Origin: Candidatus Cloacimonadota bacterium
GTDB taxonomy: Bacteria > Cloacimonadota > Cloacimonadia > Cloacimonadales > Cloacimonadaceae
Direction: 5' to 3'
Length of the DNA stretch: 12,768 bases
Assembly (NCBI GenBank): GCA_027318525.1
Contig: DAHVPA010000034.1
Location: 1-12,768 of the forward strand
In this document: one piece after another, positions 7,483 to 12,768 of the stretch
Layout: every line of letters starts with the position of its first letter
How positions within the stretch are numbered: the stretch's first letter is position 1
Notes under the pieces: model-generated
The model's database searches: none
The model's input: the letters and a program-made list of their open reading frames with translations, nothing else
What the model was told of the DNA's origin: nothing
Translations under genes and position numbers: made by a program

Positions 7483-8190
7483 ATGAAAGGTATTTTTACT
7501 GCGTTGCTTTTAACAGGCATTATAACTCTTTGTGCCATATCTATATATGACATTCAATATACCACCAATCCAGGAAGCAACAACACCTATCCATCGGTTT
7601 ATGCCGGTAAAACGGTCTCGGTGGAGGGTGTCGTCACCGCCATCAATCACCGTAATGGTGGATTCTTTATCAGCGAGTTATCCGGCGGACCCTGGAGGGG
7701 TATTTTTATCAGAAGCGAAGCTACAAACGTCAAATCCGGAGACAGACTGATTATCAGAGGCACAGTGGACGAATACTTTGGAATGACCTGCCTGCGGGAT
7801 TTGACCCAGCTTAAGTTGCTGAATTCAGGATATCCTCTTCCCTTTGCCAATCAGGTCACTACCGGTCAGATTACTACTCCTGATCAGGCTGAAGCTTATG
7901 AAAGCACATTGGTGAGAGTGCAAAATGCCAGTTTTATCCAGAGCCAGGGCAACAATCAGAGGCTGGTTGTTAATGATGGCTCAGGCTCCTGCCTGTTAAA
8001 CAGCTTTTTTTCCAATGATAAAATCCGCGTCTATAAAGCCGGTGAATTGTTTACTTCCATCACCGGCATAGTTTGTTATGCCTATGGCGACTATTCCATC
8101 AACCCCAGATATAGCAATGATGTGGCTGTTATGGTGCCCGTTTTCAATCAGAATCGCTCCTGGGGCAGAATCAAATCAATCTACAGATAG
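7483..8190 (+). CDS. Exported tandem OB-fold protein
   Basis: The 235-aa product has an N-terminal signal peptide (MKGIFTALLLTGIITLCAIS, possible cleavage near 18-20). The mature start, IYDIQYTTNPGSNN, resembles the lead-in to OB-fold domains seen in secreted nucleases and large surface proteins of Cloacimonadota and Fibrobacter-type bacteria. Two beta-rich domains follow. The first (about 40-112) has the pattern GKTVSVEGVVTA, GGFFISE, SGDRLIIRGTVDEY. The second (about 125-218) has STLVRVQNASF, QRLVVNDGSGSC, FTSITGIVCYAYGDYSINPR. These match an OB fold in nucleic-acid or oligosaccharide binding proteins, but no nuclease, peptidase or C-terminal sorting domain is attached. ATG 7483 has GAGG at 7-nt spacing. 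It is followed 13 nt later by a small gene and then a terminator. The ligand is unknown. Confidence 0.7.
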   Translation: MKGIFTALLLTGIITLCAISIYDIQYTTNPGSNNTYPSVYAGKTVSVEGVVTAINHRNGGFFISELSGGPWRGIFIRSEATNVKSGDRLIIRGTVDEYFGMTCLRDLTQLKLLNSGYPLPFANQVTTGQITTPDQAEAYESTLVRVQNASFIQSQGNNQRLVVNDGSGSCLLNSFFSNDKIRVYKAGELFTSITGIVCYAYGDYSINPRYSNDVAVMVPVFNQNRSWGRIKSIYR

Positions 8191-8203
8191 TTAAGGAGTT
8201 AAC

Positions 8204-8566
8204 ATGAAGAAGTTCTTTAAGACCCTGTTTGTTGTAGGCGGAACTGCATTAGCCGGTTATTTTGGACTCAAACTTTACAAAATCGTAGGCAATATCACCA
8301 AACTTCACAAATCTCTACCTGAATTTCTGAACAATGTCTATGGTGAGAAGCCCACTCTGCATATCAATCATAACCTCAAATCTGCTACTGTCAAGGTTGG
8401 ATTTTCTCAAGCCATTCTGGATAAGCATTCTGACATAGAAACCACTGTCCGTGAATATATAGATGATTTTTATCCCGAGCTGGCTAAGAATACAATCAAT
8501 GTTGAAATCTTTGCCAAATCCGAAATGCCGGAGGAAGAATCCTCAGAAGTTGAGAACGAATCCTGA
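8204..8566 (+). CDS. Small membrane-anchored protein of unknown function
   Basis: The 120-aa product is not one I recognise. Residues 5-28 form a Gly/Ala-containing hydrophobic helix (FVVGGTALAGYFGLKLY) preceded by MKKFFK, typical of an N-in single-pass anchor. The remaining 90 residues form a small soluble domain with probable beta strands (TLHINHNLKSATVKVGF) followed by a helix (IETTVREYIDDFY) and another strand. The tail is strongly acidic (EMPEEESSEVENES). ATG 8204 has AAGGAG (8193-8198) at 5-nt spacing, one of the best ribosome-binding sites in the window, which supports real translation. It is the last gene of the plus-strand run and ends 21 nt before the terminator. The topology is superficially like YtxH-type small proteins, but no sequence link is visible. 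Confidence 0.75.
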   Translation: MKKFFKTLFVVGGTALAGYFGLKLYKIVGNITKLHKSLPEFLNNVYGEKPTLHINHNLKSATVKVGFSQAILDKHSDIETTVREYIDDFYPELAKNTINVEIFAKSEMPEEESSEVENES

Positions 8567-8587
8567 TTTTCTCCACATAAACAATTT

Positions 8588-8617
8588 GGGTTCCCTATAA
8601 TGGGAACCCTTTTTTTT
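8588..8617 (+). terminator. Rho-independent terminator
   Basis: A perfect 8-bp stem GGGTTCCC (8588-8595) / GGGAACCC (8602-8609) with loop TATAAT is followed by eight T residues (8610-8617). It ends the plus-strand gene run. There is no T-run on the opposite side, so it is not bidirectional for the converging minus-strand gene. Confidence 0.93.
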
Positions 8618-8660
8618 ATCTATTTAATTGGATTAGCGTCATTCACAATCCTGAGAGAGA

Positions 8661-8695
8661 CTTTGCAGAGAGTATGCAGAGACTAAGTCTCCGGA
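8661..8695 (+). repeat. Copy B of the 11-nt-unit repeat
   Basis: CTTTGCA (8661-8667), one unit GAGAGTATGCA (8668-8678) and GAGACTAAGTCTCCG (8679-8693) reproduce the order of the element at 2911-2959, in the opposite orientation. The last part contains a perfect GAGAC/GTCTC hairpin (8679-8691). A further near-unit, GAGAGA, precedes it. Pairing of 8662-8670 with 8700-8708 is also possible. The copy lies in the spacer between the + strand terminator and the 3' end of the minus-strand gene. Confidence 0.5.
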
Positions 8696-8737
8696 AACCC
8701 TCTGTGAACTCACCCTCTGAATTAGGGTAAATGTTTG

Positions 8738-9301
8738 TTATTGCAGAGCAATCACACCTGCCAGGCAAAGAGCTACCACAGCAGCAGCAGCCAGCAGAAC
8801 TCCGATGAAGATATAAAACAGGGATTTCCAGAACCTCAAACCAAAAATATTGGCTGCAAAAGCACCGGTCCAGGCTCCTGTTCCCGGTAAGGGAATTCCC
8901 ACGAAGATTGCCAGTCCCAGAGCTTCGTAACGCTCTATTACTCCACTCTTGTTCTTTGTCCGCTGATACAGCCAGTCCACGAACTTCTTGCCTCTGCGGG
9001 ATTTTTGCAATAAAAGGACGATGCTTTCCCAAAACAGCAACACCAGAGGAATGGGCAACATGTTGCCGACTACGGATAGCAAAACTGCCTTTTGCCAACT
9101 GAACTTGAAGAGAAACATTGCCACGGGGATGGCTCCCCGCAGTTCAATAACAGGTAAAGTGGAGATGATGACCACAATCCACTCACTGGATACATTGTGA
9201 CGGGCAAGCCAATCAACTGTATCTGACCTGAATCCTTCGCTCGCCCAGAGTTGGAGCATCACGAAGATCAGGAGCGCAGTAACAATTATTCTTTTATTCA
9301 T
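8738..9301 (-). CDS. Small multidrug export family (COG2426) membrane protein
   Basis: The 187-aa integral membrane protein has the signature motifs of the Sm_multidrug_ex family (PF06695): PVIELRGAIP (50-59), VVGNMLPIP (77-85) and GIPLPGTGAWTGA (135-147). Two motifs are Pro/Gly-rich and lie in or near membrane segments. I see about five hydrophobic segments, at approximately 5-20, 41-65, 71-98, 127-155 and 160-186. The loop between the third and fourth (KSRRGKKFVDWLYQR) is strongly basic and should face the cytoplasm. The family name reflects an early annotation, and a transport substrate is not well established. I chose ATG 9301 because AAGGA lies 4 nt upstream. An in-frame ATG at 9331 would add 10 residues with a poorer ribosome-binding site. 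A weak promoter candidate (TTGACA at 9353-9348 with TATGAA 15 nt further) lies upstream. Confidence 0.85.
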   Translation of the reverse strand: MNKRIIVTALLIFVMLQLWASEGFRSDTVDWLARHNVSSEWIVVIISTLPVIELRGAIPVAMFLFKFSWQKAVLLSVVGNMLPIPLVLLFWESIVLLLQKSRRGKKFVDWLYQRTKNKSGVIERYEALGLAIFVGIPLPGTGAWTGAFAANIFGLRFWKSLFYIFIGVLLAAAAVVALCLAGVIALQ

Positions 9302-9462
9302 AAAATCCTTACCAAGTAATGAGCACTTCATATTTCAGCCCGGCTTTTGTCAACTCTGCTGATGATTGGGAAGATGATGGTGGTCTTGGATAACCTGCTA
9401 CCTGACCCAATTCCCTTGCCATAACACATCTCAACTAGTAGTTATTGGGGAAGCGGGAACTT

Positions 9463-10209
9463 CTACCTTTTGTAATAATGCAGGCTTTTCAAATCTATGT
9501 TGTTGTGAAACTGGCTGTTTAGATAATACAAAAAGAAGTGGTTAATCTGCCGGATGCTTTCTGCATCAATCTCCAAATCATTGATGTAGTTACCAATCAT
9601 TGGCAGGACAGACATCACTTCGGCTGCTTCCGGGCTGAAAGAAAAGGCAGAGCCGACTTTGGGCAGGCAATCTGCACACAACGGTCTGCCGGTGCCAGTT
9701 TCAAATCCAGCCGGCTGCTTCATCAAACCATGGCATAATGAGCAGTTTGGTAAGCCGATATCAATACCCAGCAATTTGTAAAGATGCAGCAAAAATCTCC
9801 AGAAGATGGCAACGGGATTTTTTTCAATCCCCCTCTGATACTTCAGATATTTTAACAATAAATCATAAAACTGCGGTGTCTCATGAGCAGGGATTAAAAT
9901 CTTGGAAATCAGTTCTATCCCTGCCTGCATCAAAGCCCAGTTCTCAACCGGCAAATCAGTCGGAAACTCCGTGATGGCGGAAAACTCAGTCAGGGTATGC
10001 ATGCCGTTACTGCAGGAGGCCGACAATATAAACTCGTATTCGTTCATAACATTCAGCAGCACTGCCTTGTTTTGGGGAGGACGGCAAAAGCATTTGGCTA
10101 TGGCAGAAAACATCCCCAGGCTTTCGGAAAAAGCCTGGATGACCAGACTGCTCTCGCCATAAGGCTGTTTTCTAATCAGGATGCAATTGGTCCTTATCTT
10201 CTCAGCCAT
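9463..10209 (-). CDS. recO: DNA repair protein RecO
   Basis: This is a recombination mediator that anneals single strands and, with RecR, loads RecA on SSB-coated DNA. From ATG 10209 the product is 248 aa, a normal RecO length. The N-terminal OB domain begins MAEKIRTNCILIRKQPYGES, with the typical YGESSLVIQAFSE pattern. The helical C-terminal domain carries a four-cysteine zinc motif, CSLC (156-159) and CADC (178-181), as in zinc-binding RecO proteins. The C-terminus (LKSLHYYKR) matches the family's conserved LKS tail. A longer open frame reaches 10350 but lies inside the upstream gene and does not look like RecO. The start overlaps the end of the NFACT-family gene by 8 nt with only a weak, distant Shine-Dalgarno, so translation is probably coupled. 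Confidence 0.93.
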   Translation of the reverse strand: MAEKIRTNCILIRKQPYGESSLVIQAFSESLGMFSAIAKCFCRPPQNKAVLLNVMNEYEFILSASCSNGMHTLTEFSAITEFPTDLPVENWALMQAGIELISKILIPAHETPQFYDLLLKYLKYQRGIEKNPVAIFWRFLLHLYKLLGIDIGLPNCSLCHGLMKQPAGFETGTGRPLCADCLPKVGSAFSFSPEAAEVMSVLPMIGNYINDLEIDAESIRQINHFFLYYLNSQFHNNIDLKSLHYYKR

Positions 10210-11647
10210 GAGTCTGCAACATTTCCCTGGCTTTTCCAATCTCCAGGGGATCTGCAAAGATTGTCTTGTGACTGCTGTATGTAACAAAGCCCGGTGCACT
10301 TTTACGCGGCTTTCTGACGAAGCGGATCTGGGTGTAGTCAACCGGGACATTCTGCGAATTACGAGCTTTGCTGAACCAGGCAGCCAATCCGCAACAGATG
10401 CTTATATACTTTTCGGGAGGCTCAAGTTTGTGAAAGTTACGCAACAAAATGTGCGAACCGTGATAAATCCTTGTGTGAAACCACCAATCCCAGGGCTTGG
10501 CTAATTGGGTGGTAATCCTGTCATTTTCAGTTGCCTTTCTCCCGATTAAGATTTCCCAGTGCTCATCGATTTGTATCCTAAGCAGATTTTCTACTTGCCT
10601 GATAAGCTCTGATGCCTTGCCTACTCCGGCATCGATCGGCGGGAGACTCCTCCAGGCTTCAGTCTCAAATTTAACCAGTATCTCCCTAATCATCTGGATT
10701 TCTTTGCGGGTCAATTCGAGTTGACGGCTTATTTTATCGATGCCTTGTTTCGATTTGGAGTATTTCTTCAGGTAGTATTTCAGGTTTTCAGTAGCTGATT
10801 TATCTTTCCACAGGGGGATGGTGATGCTGCTCATTTGTGGGTCGTAATAATTGATGGCTTCCAAAACCTCATCGCCTTTTTTTATCCTGTTCAGATTTGT
10901 TTTGATCGTTTCGGCATAAAGCAGCCATTTATCTACCAACTCAGCATCCTGCAACTCTTTCTGTTGTTGGGCAGATTTCTTTTCGGCTTTGGATAACTCC
11001 TTTTGCCAGTAGTGCTTTAGTTTGTGTTTTTCTTGTTCTGCTGCTTGTCTAAGAACTACTTTTTCATAGTATGCCAGGAAGTAGCTGTTCATATCATTGC
11101 ATTCAAGAGCTTTTTCATCAGTAGCGGATTCAATCAGCAATGGATATCTGACGTTCCCGGCATCAGGAACAAATCCGGTGGATGGTGCTTCATAAAGTAA
11201 CCCGGGAAGGATTTGCCTCTTTTGGTTTTCGGCATAGGTATATTTGATCAGAGCATCCTTGATAACCAGTCCCTTTTCTTGTTTCTGGCAGAGGATAAGA
11301 TTTCCGCAGGGAGGCATACATTCGAAGATAAGATAATAGTTCTGGCTGGAGTTATAAATATCCCTGCTGCATAGCTCAAAAACAAGAATGCGGTCATTGT
11401 CCCGAATAGTGATATTGCTTAGACTGGCATCATTTAGGTAATGCCAAATCTGGTTAGATTGCCGGGAGCTTTCCAGAGGTGCAGGATTCAAAAAAGGGAA
11501 AGGATTGGATGTCTTGTAATGGCAAACAAGAGATACACTGCCGCTCAGGTGGAAAATGGCATTTCCTTCGGATAAAGTTACTGCTTCCACGATTGAGTTC
11601 AATTTCCTGTTTTCTCTAACCCAAGCTGCCAGTAATAAATATTTCAT
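10202..11647 (-). CDS. NFACT-family (RqcH/FbpA-like) protein
   Basis: The family includes bacterial RqcH, which binds stalled large ribosomal subunits with peptidyl-tRNA and recruits Ala-tRNA to add C-terminal alanine tails. Numbered from ATG 11647 (481 aa), an NFACT-N-like region covers about 1-160, with NDRILVFEL (Asp85-Arg86, in the position of the Asp-Arg pair important in B. subtilis RqcH) and LPGLLYEAP (147-155). A long coiled coil follows (about 195-240 and 285-330). The NFACT-R/DUF814 domain covers about 358-475, with WEILIGRKATENDRITTQLA, DWWFHTRIYHGSH (387-399) and APGFVTYSSHKT (451-462). The protein is shorter than RqcH (about 570 aa), and I see no helix-hairpin-helix domain between the N-terminal region and the coiled coil. 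A TTG at 11653, in frame, has AAGG 10 nt upstream and is an alternative start. The fibronectin-binding label of older annotation is not supported by anything here. Confidence 0.85.
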   Translation of the reverse strand: MKYLLLAAWVRENRKLNSIVEAVTLSEGNAIFHLSGSVSLVCHYKTSNPFPFLNPAPLESSRQSNQIWHYLNDASLSNITIRDNDRILVFELCSRDIYNSSQNYYLIFECMPPCGNLILCQKQEKGLVIKDALIKYTYAENQKRQILPGLLYEAPSTGFVPDAGNVRYPLLIESATDEKALECNDMNSYFLAYYEKVVLRQAAEQEKHKLKHYWQKELSKAEKKSAQQQKELQDAELVDKWLLYAETIKTNLNRIKKGDEVLEAINYYDPQMSSITIPLWKDKSATENLKYYLKKYSKSKQGIDKISRQLELTRKEIQMIREILVKFETEAWRSLPPIDAGVGKASELIRQVENLLRIQIDEHWEILIGRKATENDRITTQLAKPWDWWFHTRIYHGSHILLRNFHKLEPPEKYISICCGLAAWFSKARNSQNVPVDYTQIRFVRKPRKSAPGFVTYSSHKTIFADPLEIGKAREMLQTHG

Positions 11648-11688
11648 TGACAAATACCGATAACCTTGCCTAAATAGTTTATTAGATT

Positions 11689-11718
11689 TTTGTATGTAAG
11701 GATTAGGTTTTTTGTCAA
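11689..11718 (-). promoter_or_regulatory. Promoter candidate for the NFACT-recO unit
   Basis: On the minus strand a perfect TTGACA (11718-11713) is followed after 18 nt by TACAAA (11694-11689, 4 of 6 matches). The predicted start near 11682 gives a leader of about 35 nt to ATG 11647. It lies in the divergent spacer between the minus- and plus-strand genes. I could not find an equally convincing promoter for the plus-strand gene starting at 11809. Confidence 0.5.
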
Positions 11719-11808
11719 CACAAACCTTGGGAGGCTGCCGGGTTATTTGTTAATGTATATGGATAGTTATGCAACATCAATATCCTGAATCATAGAGGAG
11801 ATGATAAT

Positions 11809-12675
11809 ATGAAAGTATCAACCGTGATCAGCATTATACTCGCAGTGATAGCTGTTGCTTTGGGTGTGCTCTGGTTTACCACCAATTCTGCAAAAATGAA
11901 ACTAACAGCACAGAATGACAGCATCAAGACTTCTTTTGACAACGCCACAACCACGATAAACGAGATTCAAGCCAGCTTGGACTCCATCGAAAGCGGTCTT
12001 TCGGGACAGCTTTTATCAGGCAGGGAAATGCCGCTTTCAGCATCAGACCGAAGGTCTCAGATTATATCCAGCATCAGAAATATGCGGATGCAGATTGAAA
12101 CTGATAAGAAAAGGATTGCTGACCTTGAAAAGCAGCTTGCCAAATCGCAGCATAGAGTCAAAGGTTTGGAAGACCTCGTGGCAAAACTGAAAGCATCCAT
12201 CGCAGATAAGGAAAAGATAGTAGCAGAGCTATCCGGCAAGCTGGGCGTCCTGGAAGAAACTCTCGTTACGGAAAGGAAGCTCTCAGCAGAAGAAATAGCC
12301 AAACGTGAAACCACCATTGCGGAAAAGAACACTACTATTGAAGCGCAGGAAAAAGACCTGAATACCATCTATTACGCTTTCGGCACTCGCAAAGAGCTGA
12401 TGGACAAGAAGATCATTACCCGGGAAGGCGGTCTGTTGGGCATCGGTAAGATTTCCACCATTCAGCGCAATACAGAGCTGGAAAAATACAAAACATTTGA
12501 CCTTTCTGAAGTGGAAGGCATTTCTTTCCCTGCCACCAGACGCGGTTATTCTATTCTGTCCAACCAAAGCTCCTCCTCTTATAAAGTGGAAAAAGCCGGT
12601 GACAGCTATATCCTCAAGGTCACCAACAAAGAGCTCTTCCGCAAATATAAACTGCTGGTGATTGAAATCCTGTAA
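11809..12675 (+). CDS. Membrane-anchored coiled-coil protein (Cbp1-like C-terminal domain)
   Basis: The 288-aa product has an N-terminal hydrophobic anchor (about 5-24, VISIILAVIAVALGVLWF). Two heptad-rich coiled-coil stretches follow (about 35-65 and 83-185, rich in Lys/Glu/Leu/Ile). The C-terminal domain (about 184-288) has the pattern LNTIYYAFGTRKELMDKKII, GGLLGIGK, SNQSSSSYKV, ending in a hydrophobic strand KYKLLVIEIL. This layout, including NTxYYxxGTKKEL and the SSSYK motif, resembles proteins in Bacteroidetes annotated as Cbp1-family collagen-binding adhesins. That name may not reflect the function here. The likely location is the periplasm, anchored by an uncleaved signal or a lipid-independent anchor. 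ATG 11809 has AGAGGAG (11794-11800) at 8 nt. It is a monocistronic unit ending at an intrinsic terminator. Confidence 0.75.
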   Translation: MKVSTVISIILAVIAVALGVLWFTTNSAKMKLTAQNDSIKTSFDNATTTINEIQASLDSIESGLSGQLLSGREMPLSASDRRSQIISSIRNMRMQIETDKKRIADLEKQLAKSQHRVKGLEDLVAKLKASIADKEKIVAELSGKLGVLEETLVTERKLSAEEIAKRETTIAEKNTTIEAQEKDLNTIYYAFGTRKELMDKKIITREGGLLGIGKISTIQRNTELEKYKTFDLSEVEGISFPATRRGYSILSNQSSSSYKVEKAGDSYILKVTNKELFRKYKLLVIEIL

Positions 12676-12695
12676 CCCTGGTTTTCGACCAAAAC

Positions 12696-12728
12696 AAAAA
12701 GGCTGCTTTCTAAGGCAGCCTTTTTTTT
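12696..12728 (+). terminator. Rho-independent terminator
   Basis: GGCTGC (12701-12706) pairs with GCAGCC (12715-12720), closed by a loop of eight bases, with five A residues before and eight T residues after (12721-12728) that extend the stem. It lies 21 nt after the coiled-coil gene stop. Confidence 0.92.
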
Positions 12729-12756
12729 ATCGGTAGTTTACTTTTGTTATGGAGTT

Positions 12757-12768
12757 ATGATGATTTCT
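12757..12768 (+). CDS. Possible start of the next gene (only four codons visible)
   Basis: Tandem ATG codons at 12757 and 12760 follow GGAG (12751-12754). The second is at 5-nt spacing, a normal distance for a start. Only four codons (MMIS) lie in the window, so neither the frame nor the product can be confirmed. The position directly after a terminator fits a new transcription unit. Confidence 0.3.

Noticed and set aside
8712..8728. ACCCT/AGGGT stem after the minus-strand membrane protein gene, considered as its terminator
   Set aside because: It is only 5 bp and is not followed by a T-run on the minus strand.
8740..8752. ATTGC-AGA-GCAAT perfect inverted repeat at the 3' end of the membrane protein gene
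   Set aside because: It is five base pairs with a 3-nt loop, mostly inside coding sequence and without a T-run. It is within chance expectation.
9433..9443. AACTAGTAGTT palindrome between recO and the COG2426-type gene
   Set aside because: It is a short isolated palindrome with no promoter or T-run in a suitable position. The remaining 161-bp spacer shows nothing else clear except a weak promoter-like pair near 9327-9353.
10210..10350. Longer RecO from 10350
   Set aside because: The extra 47 residues lie inside the conserved NFACT-R coding region in another frame, and RecO homology begins at ATG 10209.
1..12768. A defence island, CRISPR array, prophage or insertion sequence
   Set aside because: No regularly spaced repeats, transposase, integrase, nuclease-toxin pair or tRNA was seen; genes are housekeeping or envelope type with even composition.

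Overview
The window reads as an ordinary chromosomal segment of a Gram-negative-type (two-membrane) bacterium of moderate GC. It carries a lipobox peptidyl-prolyl isomerase, a SPOR-domain protein, an exported OB-fold protein that opens with an SIYDIQYTT-like motif, and a TM plus coiled-coil protein of a type best known from Bacteroidetes. Taken together with an NFACT/RqcH-type gene, this suggests Candidatus Cloacimonadota or a relative. The assignment is inference from protein flavour only. There is no mobile element, CRISPR array, tRNA or rRNA.

Left region (1-8617, all + strand). The 3' end of an unrecognised gene is followed closely by rho, an exported TPR/SPOR protein, and mutS. After mutS come a large parvulin-type foldase lipoprotein, a secreted tandem OB-fold protein, and a small membrane-anchored protein of unknown function. 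The run ends at a strong intrinsic terminator (8588-8617). An internal promoter candidate sits before the OB-fold gene. mutS starts at GTG 2967, not at an upstream codon. It is preceded by a 39-codon ORF that overlaps its start as GTGA, and its Shine-Dalgarno sequence lies inside a predicted 10-bp hairpin.

Middle region (8618-11647, - strand). A short repeat-bearing spacer is followed by a COG2426-type small membrane protein. Then come recO and an NFACT-family gene; the last two overlap by 8 nt and are probably co-transcribed from a promoter near 11700.

Right region (11648-12768). A divergent intergenic region precedes a single-gene unit (TM anchor, long coiled coil, conserved C-terminal domain) ending in an intrinsic terminator. 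The first codons of a further gene are visible at the edge.

Themes are information processing and quality control (Rho, MutS, RecO, RqcH-like) mixed with envelope biogenesis (TPR/SPOR, PPIase lipoprotein, coiled-coil membrane protein). No defence or novel enzyme system is evident. The most unusual signals are non-coding: a short repeat family built on an 11-nt unit, with copies at 2911-2959 and 8661-8695, and the leader ORF/hairpin arrangement at the mutS start.
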